Positions 49,297 to 57,478 of a DNA stretch of 64,000 nucleotides are shown piece by piece (the stretch's first letter is position 1; every line of letters starts with the position of its first letter). The position numbers and the translations under genes are program-made. The notes under the pieces were generated by a model. That model made no database searches. It had not been told where the DNA came from and was given only the letters and a program-made list of their open reading frames with translations. The stretch is from Nitzschia sp. DOCU1. Its lineage: Eukaryota; Bacillariophyta; Bacillariophyceae; Bacillariales; Bacillariaceae. The stretch is from NCBI GenBank assembly GCA_951394045.1, contig OX595991.1:3038001-3102000 (forward strand), read 5' to 3'.

Positions 49297-50625
49297 TTAC
49301 ATGAAGAATGCATACGGTAGAGCCATCGACGGCATCACCACCGCCACCAGCAGGAGACTCGTCACCGAACAAAGGGCAAAAGCACCGTCAGCCTGCATGG
49401 CGTTGGGCGGCTCATTAGTCGGCACCGCGTTCCCATCCTTGCCCGGTGACGTTGTAGGTGTATCCTTTGAAAATGCATCTGGCATGATAACCGCTGTGTG
49501 ATAATAATGATGACGATCGGCGGAGAAAACTGGCTGGTGAGACGTGTGCGGGACCATTTACCAAATCGAAGAAATGGGTCCACACGAAGAGAATCTCGCC
49601 CACTTACTATCAATCGCATGAAGAACTCCGTTCGAACCAATAATATTGGCTTGGACAACAGTAGCGTCTTCAATCATGATGGTACTATCACCATCAACCG
49701 ACACTTTCAACTCGCCGTATACCATTGTTGTCAATCTAAGACCGTCCACCAAGTCGTCTGATGTGAGGCCTCGCCCTCCTATCACATGGTTGGCAAGTAT
49801 GTTAATAACGGCTCCAATATCCGATGTCAATTCGTCGAAATTATCCAGTTTGGCAAAGGCGTCATCAGTGGGAGCAAATACGGTAAAAGGGCCAGGATTG
49901 CTGAATTGTCCTTCCAGTCCGACCATCTGAATCAAATCTCCAAGAACTGAAAATTGACCAGTAGCATTGGCTGCCTCAAATATGCCAGGCAACACTTCGA
50001 CCGAACTGGGGATAAGGACCTGATCAATGACGTGCATAATCTAGAGAGTGGTGGTGTCGTTCGGAGTAGATTTCAGAGAAAACAACGTTAGGCAAAATAC
50101 GTTGGTTTTCTTTTGAAAAGTTAAGAATGATCTTACCCCATTCGAAGCAGGTACATCAGATGCAGTAATGCTGGCCGTATTGACCATGGTCGGAGATAAT
50201 TCCGTGGGAGGGGTCAAACTCACATCCTCGAGCGCCAAAGTCGTCAAAGAAAGGGTACCATTAATAATATCGTCCAGCGTAGTAGCCCCCCTGGCTATAT
50301 GATACCGTAGCACTGCCGACAAGCTGGCATGAGGATACTCCTCTTTAAGCCATTTGGTTAGCGTTCCAGGGCTAGATTTGTCCAAAGCTTCAAAGGCTGC
50401 ATCGGAGGGTGCAAAGAGCGTGTATGGTCCAACTCCACTCAAGGCCGAACATAGACCCGTCGGCACCACGGCCTCCTTGAGGATCGAAAAATTAGGATCT
50501 TCCAATAGTTCGGAAAGGCTGATGAGCTGCTGGGTCTCTCCCCCCACTTGGCTAGAAGTAAACAAGACTGCCACTGTCGCGGCAACAACTTTCAAGGCGG
50601 ACGACGAACCGGGTAACAGCGTCAT
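49297..50625 (-). CDS. secreted/GPI-type protein with two fasciclin (FAS1) domains (3 exons, 372 aa)
   Basis: Exons 50625-50137, 50040-49608 and 49493-49297 join in phase over introns of 96 and 114 nt, both GTAAG...AG. Splicing completes the FAS1 H2 motifs: SNG/IMHVIDQVLIP for domain 1 and NGVLHAID/TVIMPDAF for domain 2. H1 motifs are GPYTLFAPSDAAFEAL and GPFTVFAPTDDAFAKL. The N-terminus after MTLLPG is a signal peptide. The C-terminus, after a Thr/Pro spacer, is a hydrophobic tail (LCSVTSLLLVAVVMPSMAL), as for GPI anchoring. FAS1 domains mediate adhesion at cell walls or surfaces. The ATG at 50625 is the first in frame. Confidence 0.85.
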
Positions 50626-51261
50626 GGTGTTCTTATTACGGTCGAGAAATGACGATCGCCGATAGTAGCGGCATGTCCTCACGGCTCATCGCCGGTCTCG
50701 CCGCCTATTATTTCATGTTACGGCGACTGCTGCACCAGAAGGAAAGCTGAGGTAGTCGGGAAAAGAAACGAAGGTTCCATCCGTTCGGATAGCCAAGACG
50801 GGCATTCGCACGTAGAGGAAACGGCGTCAGGAAGAAGAATGAATCGAATCAATCATCAATTTGTAGGGAGCTCGGCCTTCCGTGTATGGTTCGGCACGGC
50901 ATAGGGTAGAGTAAGAGTGAGGGAAATGTTTTTACCACGTGTAGGGTAACCACCATACAGATGTCAATGTCGCTGCCACGTGGAGGCGTATTGGTGGTAG
51001 AAGGTGTGGCCGGCGAAGATGTTTAGGGTCGGTGGAACTGATTTCGTGTGCAGCTTGAACAGAACGAAGTGATTGGAGGAGAAAAATTCGAAGGTAATAC
51101 AGGACGAATAATATATAAGTCGAAGGGCGTAAAAAAAGTGGTCGTTGCGCCAGAAGGAGGTGTTTGCAGCAAAATCCAAGATTTGCGAGTATTAATGCGC
51201 AAAGGTTGCCATAGAAAGAAGAAGTCAAAGATTTGTTGCAGCTTTGAAATTGAAAGAAACC
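50626..51261. other. intergenic; boundary of accessory block
   Basis: The 636 bases separate the fasciclin gene promoter (minus) from the next plus-strand gene. A 264-codon open frame on the minus strand over 50932-51726 is antisense to coding sequence and not supported. Confidence 0.4.
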
Positions 51262-52160
51262 ATGGACAACCCTGATGAATTGCTGAAGCAGTTTTTCCAA
51301 CGGAACAAGGCGATCCCGGAGGAGAAGTCGATGGAGGATGCAATGGCCGACAACGCGGAAAAGTTGGTAAAGGAAGCGTATGACAGGGCGCAGAAGTATG
51401 ATTTCTTGGCCGACGTGGCTGTGGAAAAGGGAGTACCGAGTCTGCACGTTGAGGAATTGGCAAAAGCGGAGAAGTATGAAGATCTTATTAAAGAGGTAGA
51501 GAAAGTGCGTGAGGAATCTTCGGTTTCCGGCAGTTATCCCGTTGATTTTCCGGAGTATCAGCAGGATAAGCGGCGAATGCTGGAAGCTGTGCAGATGTTG
51601 AACCATTGGATGGTTGATATCCTGTACATGGTTGATGCTAGTTTGGGGCAAATCCAGAACTTCTGGTCGGCTATTGCGGTCTTTACAGGTAAGTAAAAGA
51701 GGATTGATGCGGGAATAGTATGACAAATACTAATTCAGTGTTGAAGATTACCTTTTGAACGAGAATAAGAAGGCTGAAGTTAATTTTGCGCAGGACTTGA
51801 TTGTGATGAAATTGTTGGTTAATGCGGTTAGAAACGATAAAGAGAATGTGAGACTCGATCCGGATATGTCGCGCAAAGGAGTTTTTGGAGAGCTCTTCGA
51901 GTTTAATTCTGCATTGTTTCAAAGACATGACGTGTGGAATGAGTTTGAGATCGCTTCGCCGAAGAATACAAAGAAAGATACGTCCGGGGTGGAGGTTATG
52001 TTGTTTCTTTGGTACTTGGCGTATTCGAATGTGGTTGATACAAAGGCAGCGCTGGATAATCAGATGTAAGTAACCGATGGAGATGTATTTTGACTCATGG
52101 AAAGGTTGCTAAACTTCTTGCAGTAAACCTGCATTTAAAATGAATATTATCCCATGTTGA
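51262..52160 (+). CDS. coiled-coil protein of unknown function, upstream part (3 exons, 260 aa)
   Basis: The start is MDNPDELLKQFFQRN at 51262. Exons 51262-51688, 51747-52065 and 52124-52160 join in phase with GTAAGT donors; the 51746 acceptor (TTGAAG) is the only one that keeps the frame. The protein is strongly charged and helical (EELAKAEKYEDLIKEVEKV), then has a globular part (VFGELFEFNSALFQRHDVW). It ends at TGA 52158, which overlaps the ATG of the next frame by seven bases. The next frame continues in similar style (MLKQLGLVLASACPDQ), so the two were probably one gene and a one-base shift near 52140-52155 separates them. Confidence 0.5.
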
Positions 52161-53822
52161 AACAGCTAGGGTTGGTGCTGGCATCGGCTTGCCCCGACCA
52201 AAGTCTGGTAGGAATCGTTGAGTTGCACAAAATTTGCAGTAATCAGGAGCATTTTCTGAATTATAATCTGCAAGCGAAGCGAGGAAGAAAACATCGCAAT
52301 GAAGGAAGTCCTCCAAAGCCGGAGCAACAGCGTGGCATCCAAACAGTATCGATCTTGTTGGTCCACTGTGCTTTGCTCCCGTTGATGAACCGGATCGAAA
52401 AGAAGAAAGCTGATAAAGCTTTTATCGACAATCCCAAGATCTTTTTCATGCGTTTGCAGCATTTGTCGAAGGGCAAGGCCATCATGTCAAAGATTGGTTA
52501 TGACATTGCAGTTCGCAATTGGATGAAAGAATGTGACAAGGAGAAGATTCTTCAAGTTGATTCAAAAGCCCCTGCTGTCGTTGGAAAGGGAAAACGCGGA
52601 ATGTTGTCGGATGGACAAACGGTTTCGGAAATGAAGAACGGCATTTTGGAGTTGAAAGAGGTGGTGCAAGTTTCGATGGAGAAGGTCGAGAAAATTCCTG
52701 GCGCATTGGCGACAATTTATGACGAATGGAAGGAAGTTCTCATTCGTATGTCGAATAAAGTTGATTCTTTGACGGAATCTGTGGAGAAGTTGGATACGAA
52801 AGTTTCCTTGTTGGAAAAGGTCTTGGAAGCAAACGTCTCTAAGGAAAAGATGGAAAAGATTATGTTCATGTTGGAGTATATTTTCCGAAAGTAAGTGTGA
52901 TGGTGGAAGTGTCGAAGTACTGGAACTATCTAACATTTTGAATTTGTTCATAGCGATGTGGTTAATGATGCTTTCGTAGACGAAGCCAAGAAGATTGAAG
53001 GAAAAGCCGAGAAGATTATTGCAGAGGTAATGGCAGGCGGTCAGCAACTTGGAGGGTTGAAGGAGGATGATAATTGCCAAAGTTTGCAAAAGGACAAAGG
53101 GATAGTGCTTAGAGATAAGGAAACAGGGCGCTTTGAATATATCGAGGAAAGGCCGAAAGAAACTGTTGCAGTGATGAAAAACACTGAGGAGACCGTGGCA
53201 AAAGCACAGAAGGCTTCAACCTTTGTCAGTAAGTGGACGGTGAACTGGGATATTGTGCGTAATTGTCAACTAACCGTTTTACGAAATCGTCAGTCAGCAG
53301 TCCAACCAAGGAGACTTTTGCCGCGGTTGAGAATGTTGAGGAGAAACCCGTGGCAAAAGCGCAGAAGATGGATTTGGATTCGAATGTTGCTTATTTGAAG
53401 CAGGGTGGAAGTTTTGTCAGTAAGTAGAACGGGAACTGTGACATTGTGTTTAATTGTCAACTAACCCTTTTACGAAATCGTCAGTCGGCAGTGCAACGAA
53501 GAAGACTCTTGGAGTGGATGACAATGTTGAGACGGAAGAAGGGAAACCAAGCCCCAAGACCGCTGCTGCGAAGAAACCCGTGTATAAGGGTGGTGATAGT
53601 AGTCCAAGCGTTGAGTCCATTGAAGATGATAGCGGTGATGATGAGGAAAAGGGTAGTGCCAAGGGATTCACTTTGAATTTCAAGGCGAAAGGCGGTGGAG
53701 AAGGTGATGAGGAAAAAAAAGCAGCTGTTGACAAGCCGAAAGATGATGCTGGGCAAAAGAAAAGCCGCCCCATTCGCCAAGCTGCTGGAAAGCAGACCAA
53801 AAAGAGGCGTCGAAATGCCTAA
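52154..53822 (+). CDS. coiled-coil, basic C-terminus protein, downstream part (4 exons, 491 aa)
   Basis: Exons 52154-52890, 52954-53228, 53294-53419 and 53485-53822 join in phase, all with GTAAGT donors. A helical region with LELKEVVQVSMEKVEKIPGA and heptad-like VDSLTESVEKLDTKVSLLEK predicts a coiled coil around residues 190-245. The C-terminus is an alternating acidic/basic tail ending KKSRPIRQAAGKQTKKRRRN, a likely nuclear signal. Exons 3 and 4 begin with related peptides (SSPTKETFAAVEN, GSATKKTLGVDDN), and the introns before them are near copies: an exon-intron duplication. It is likely the 3' part of the same ancestral gene as 51262-52160. Function unknown. Confidence 0.55.
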
Positions 53823-53956
53823 AAATTCTATAATTATAATACTATAGTGACTATTTGATGTTAAGAGTGTTTGCTTTGGTAGTAATAGAAAAGATGACAC
53901 AATTTCTTTAGAGGTTAAGGTTCTTAAGGGTGGTATCTAATGAGGAAATGTCGTTT

Positions 53957-54625
53957 CTACCAGCCCAAGCGTCGAGCAAAGTCAGTGACGTGTTCGTTCT
54001 TCCACATGGTCTCAGCAAGACCAGGATAGCGTTCTTTGAACGCGTCGTTCCACTCCGCTTCATCGAAACAATGCTGAACGATGAAGTCGATGTCCGCATT
54101 CATGAGGAAATCGTCCATAGAGATGGGAGGATCAGCAGCGTAATCCGTTTTATCGACGACGTCGACGTCTTGAGGGGGATACTTAGAGAAACGGGAATCC
54201 ATCACGAAACTGCGGAAAGCGTTGAGTCCAGCTTGCCTAGTCTCCGGGGTGGTTTCGCCGGTTTTGGGCTGACGAAGAAAAACTTTGCGAGCGTACTTTT
54301 CTCCTGGGTTAGTGAGTTCTCCATCGTTGGTGTTAGGGCGACGGCGGTTCAGAGTTCGAATGAAGTTGCATTCGTCGATGAGGGAATGACTTTCCTCGAA
54401 CTCTTGTCGCAAATACTTCGCAAGTCCCGCAGTGTAGCCGTCTTCGTTGTCGGACTTTTCGTACAAATAGATCTCGAACGGAATATCTTCCGCAAAGCTG
54501 TAGCAAACAACACGCAAGTTAGATTTCTTCTGAGGCGTCAACAGAGGTTTCTTGGACTTCATAGGGCTTGCCCGTTTCACGGGCTCTTTGTCCTTGGCTT
54601 TACGCGGGGTGGCAGGCTTCGACAT
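53957..54625 (-). CDS. orphan basic-N-terminus protein, 222 aa
   Basis: The ATG at 54625 opens MSKPATPRKAKDKEPVKRAS, a Lys/Pro-rich histone-tail-like N-terminus (about 30 residues) that probably marks a nuclear protein. A globular region follows, with VVCYSFAEDIPFEIYLYEKS, GYTAGLAKYLRQEFEE and a Trp-containing end (ETMWKNEHVTDFARRLGW). No family is recognised. It converges on the coiled-coil gene (134 bp between stops) and lies at the left edge of the block with GCGTAAAA motifs, so it may be cargo of the same mobile element. Confidence 0.5.
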   Translation of the reverse strand: MSKPATPRKAKDKEPVKRASPMKSKKPLLTPQKKSNLRVVCYSFAEDIPFEIYLYEKSDNEDGYTAGLAKYLRQEFEESHSLIDECNFIRTLNRRRPNTNDGELTNPGEKYARKVFLRQPKTGETTPETRQAGLNAFRSFVMDSRFSKYPPQDVDVVDKTDYAADPPISMDDFLMNADIDFIVQHCFDEAEWNDAFKERYPGLAETMWKNEHVTDFARRLGW

Positions 54626-55036
54626 GATGAGTAGCTTTCAATTCAGGATAGAGCAAGAAATGTGTGAGCTTGTGAAAATGGAAATGAAACCAGGGTAAGC
54701 GCGTAAAGCGACAAAACATGATTATCGCCAATGAAGCATTGCAAACAAAGGATGGTTGTGGTCGCTAAAGATACAATAGGTAAAGTCAATAAACATTCTG
54801 TTGACGTATAGAGGATAATTGAATGTTGCCACTAATGTAGTATGTGATTGGATCGAAGTTTGTACGTGAACCGTTGGGCGCGCAAAATGTTAACGCGTAA
54901 AATAGTTAGTTACCCATGCGACATCGCTAATACGAATAAAATTATTTTAGAAAGCGTAAAATGATATTGTCGCTTATTGGCGATTGTTGATATCAATATA
55001 CTAGGCAGAGTATTAACGGGAACGGATTGTCGAAAA
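54626..55036. other. AT-rich spacer with GCGTAAAA motifs
   Basis: The 411 bases contain GCGTAAAG at 54701, GCGCAAAAT near 54880, GCGTAAAAT at 54895 and again at 54954. No gene is supported. It may contain the left end of the Helitron-like block, but no end could be defined. Confidence 0.45.
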
Positions 55037-55762
55037 ATGCATTGTCACAAATGGGAGTTTCCCTTTTTGGGAAAATTGTCGAAGATGGACGTCAACCGCA
55101 ATAACGACCCTGAATACTTTGACCGCAATAATGACCCTGAAAATGTTGATTGGGAAGACAGAATGGAAGAAGACGCTGAATTGATTTTGCACCGTTTTAC
55201 GTATCCGGTTTCTATGATTCGGTACCAATTGGTGGAACACCAATTACTTCGTCATGATATTTGGCTTCAAATGGTGAAAGCGACAGAGCATGAGAACATT
55301 CGAACTTTGCGCCAGGAAATTATTGAACAGGGTTTGAACGAATGGTGGGAGTATCGTGCATTCGTCGATAACGAACCTTTATTCGATTGGGACCGCCATC
55401 ATTACGTCCTTAACAGATTCGAGAAAATGTTGATGAATGATTCAGAAAGACCCGTGACGCGTTCTACCATAAAATGGTTCCGCAAGCGCTCGATGGAGTT
55501 CGTGTTTCTCCACGTGGACCCGGATGGTACATGCCGATTCAACGATCGTGCCTATTGGGATTTCATTTGGGATCGTGAGGTGCAAGGTTGGGATGCGTTG
55601 GCGGCGTCAGCAAAAGACCCTGCAATTAAAGAATGGTATCAGCAATTGGCCGATAGGTCGCGACGGTACAAAATTGAAATGCAAACTGAGATCGAAGGTG
55701 GTGATGCAGTCGAATATGACATGTCATCAAGTAAAGACAGTCCCATTTCGCATTTGCTTTAG
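55037..55762 (+). CDS. orphan protein, 241 aa
   Basis: The first ATG in frame is 55037 (MHCHKWEFPFLGKLSKMD); open sequence upstream has none. The protein is rich in Trp, Arg and acidic residues and mostly helical (AELILHRFTYPVSMIRYQLV, RHDIWLQMVKATEHENI, DWDRHHYVLNRFEKML). Near the N-terminus RNNDPEYFDRNNDPENVDWE contains a short tandem repeat. No known family. It sits between GCGTAAAA motif clusters, upstream of the truncated helicase gene, and could be Helitron cargo. Confidence 0.5.
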   Translation: MHCHKWEFPFLGKLSKMDVNRNNDPEYFDRNNDPENVDWEDRMEEDAELILHRFTYPVSMIRYQLVEHQLLRHDIWLQMVKATEHENIRTLRQEIIEQGLNEWWEYRAFVDNEPLFDWDRHHYVLNRFEKMLMNDSERPVTRSTIKWFRKRSMEFVFLHVDPDGTCRFNDRAYWDFIWDREVQGWDALAASAKDPAIKEWYQQLADRSRRYKIEMQTEIEGGDAVEYDMSSSKDSPISHLL

Positions 55763-55866
55763 AGTCATTGAATCATGCAAGTTAGAAAATTAAAGAATTG
55801 TAATAGTTTCAAAAGTTGATGTGTCAAAGTAGGTGTGGCATGGTCTCGTCTGAGCTACCACGCCGT

Positions 55867-56141
55867 GCGTAAAGCGTCAATGGAGACTTTACGCCAACAT
55901 TGGAATGCTGCCAAGAGATGTAAGGGCTACAAATGCGGTGCGTAAGCCCCCAACTTTATTTTACACCATTGGTAGTGGAGAGATAACATTCGAGCTCCCA
56001 CATTTGTGGGTAACGCGCAAAATTGCATTTTACGCCGTTGGGTGTGTGGGTGATGCGTGTTGCTGCCGCCCGGTAGCGTAAAACAGCATTTTACGCCGTT
56101 CGTGGGGCTGCGGCAAGGTAGCGTAAAATGGCATTTTACGC
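55867..56141. repeat. four GCGTAAAA hairpins
   Basis: Inverted repeats stand at 55867-55894 (GCGTAAAG...CTTTACGC), 56015-56035 (one mismatch), 56076-56096 (GCGTAAAA-CAGCA-TTTTACGC) and 56121-56141 (GCGTAAAAT-GGC-ATTTTACGC). Another stands at 63231-63257, beyond the helicase gene. Confidence 0.8.
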
Positions 56142-56281
56142 CATTCACGCTTTTGGTTACCGCGCGTTGTAAATGTTTATCGCCGATTGGCGAACGAAGT
56201 TAGAAATTAAGGTGATACAAATCGCTGTTGGTTTTACGACATTATCATAGACTGTCAGAATCGATTGAATACAAACGAAAT

Positions 56282-56780
56282 ATGAATAGGAACAACAACG
56301 AAATGGCGGCGTCTGAGACAGACAACAAGTACCAACGAGCAATTGAATTACTGGCTGCAACTACTGTCCAAGTATATTCGAATGCAGCAAATGCATTCTA
56401 TGAGTGCAGCGCGTTGCAAGGTCTTGAAAACGTTTTAGTTGAGTGTTTTACAAGCAATACACGTTGCACAATGCTTATGAAGTCCTTTGCCGGTGGAGGA
56501 AAATGTAAGTGTCGCGTTGGTTTGGGATGAAAAAAGAAGTTTTTCATTCACTCACAATTTTGCGACAGCACGGTTCCTTGAATCCTTGGTGGTCTATGCA
56601 CAACGTTTAGTGGAGAGTATTGAATGTACATTTTCATCGAACGAAGTTAAGGTTATAGCTGGGACAAGTGCAGCTGCAAGTGAGATTTCCGGAGGGACAA
56701 TTCATAGGCTGCTCGACATTGTGGCAAATGCAAACGTTTCGAACGACGATGTTGACTCTAGTTACTACGCAATTGACTAA
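56282..56780 (+). pseudogene. truncated duplicate of the Helitron PIF1-helicase P-loop region (2 exons, 144 aa)
   Basis: Exons 56282-56504 and 56569-56780 join over a 64-nt intron in exactly the same place and phase as the big helicase gene: after GGK, completing SFAGGGKS/RFLESLVVYA (big gene: GPAGAGKS/RILESLMAYA). The product continues with AGTSAAASEISGGTIHRLL, the counterpart of TGAAASEILGDTTHRLF, and stops at YYAID, where the full helicase has the Walker B YIIDEIS. It thus keeps a P-loop (weakened, Pro-Ala changed) but loses all other helicase motifs. The frame is intact, so it may still be expressed as a small protein. Confidence 0.7.
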
Positions 56781-56855
56781 ACCATATAGAACGTCTAAAT
56801 GGTACATCGAAAGAAATAGCAAAGTAACCTAATGGTTAATTTAGAGTCTGTGATG

Positions 56856-57245
56856 TTACCCACGTTTTTCCCTGATGCGGCGCACAAGCTGCATGTCCTT
56901 AGTCATCAACGTTATGCGTTTGGCATGGTTGGCACACTTGTTGGCTTCATGAAGCAGCTCCGTTAGATGATCTTCCGAAGCATATTGAAGAGCTAACATT
57001 GCTCTTTCTTGGAAACGCAATTCCTTTCCAAGTTGATTGCGAGTTATATCTCGCACAACCCTCTGGAAGGCCAATTTAGGTATGAGCAGGTTCGTTGATC
57101 GTTGGTAATGACGGATTTCCCGAAGTGCAATTGTTCCTGGTCTTACTCGACGACGTCGCAGAAGATTTTGATTCGTCGGTGAAAGGGTTCGACGCAAAAG
57201 GTGCTGAGTGTCTCTGCGAGATGGAATTGGTTTGATCCTTGCCAT
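56856..57245 (-). CDS. divergent histone H3 variant, CENH3-like (129 aa, intronless)
   Basis: From ATG 57245, residues about 33-129 match the H3 core: RPGTIALREIRHYQRSTNLL, then KLAFQRVVRDI, ELRFQERAMLALQYASEDHL and CANHAKRITLMTKDMQLV, ending RRIREKRG. Against canonical H3 (recalled) the loop between RDI and LRF is one residue longer (TRNQLGKE), a feature of centromeric CENP-A/CENH3. The N-terminal tail is Arg-rich, with none of the K4, K9, K14 or K27 contexts of H3. The Cys of the CAxHAKR segment is kept, unlike most CENP-A. It is head to head with the Helitron Rep gene. It would form nucleosomes or a specialised H3-H4 unit. Confidence 0.88.
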   Translation of the reverse strand: MARIKPIPSRRDTQHLLRRTLSPTNQNLLRRRRVRPGTIALREIRHYQRSTNLLIPKLAFQRVVRDITRNQLGKELRFQERAMLALQYASEDHLTELLHEANKCANHAKRITLMTKDMQLVRRIREKRG

Positions 57246-57478
57246 AGTGAATATGTGCGTAATGGTAATACGTTGACGAAATTACCTGTGTTTTGGCGAT
57301 AATAGTAGCGTGATTGACGGCGTAAAACTATCGCCAGTACTGTATTTGCGCAGGTTTTTAGCGACGGAGCATTCGCCTACGTTCGCCAAGAAATTAGTAA
57401 GTGCAAACACAAAGATGTAGTGCCAAACATTGGAGAATGAAAAAAAGGCATAGTTGAACTAAACCGGTGTGTTAAACA
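57246..57478. promoter_or_regulatory. shared promoter region of histone H3 variant and Helitron Rep
   Basis: Only 233 bases separate the two divergent start codons, so one region must drive both. It contains a GGCGTAAAAC motif near 57319. No TATA box is claimed. Confidence 0.5.

Noticed and set aside
50932..51726. 264-codon minus-strand open frame
   Set aside because: No ATG start near its beginning, and it lies antisense to the spliced coiled-coil gene, whose plus frame has better composition and splice sites.
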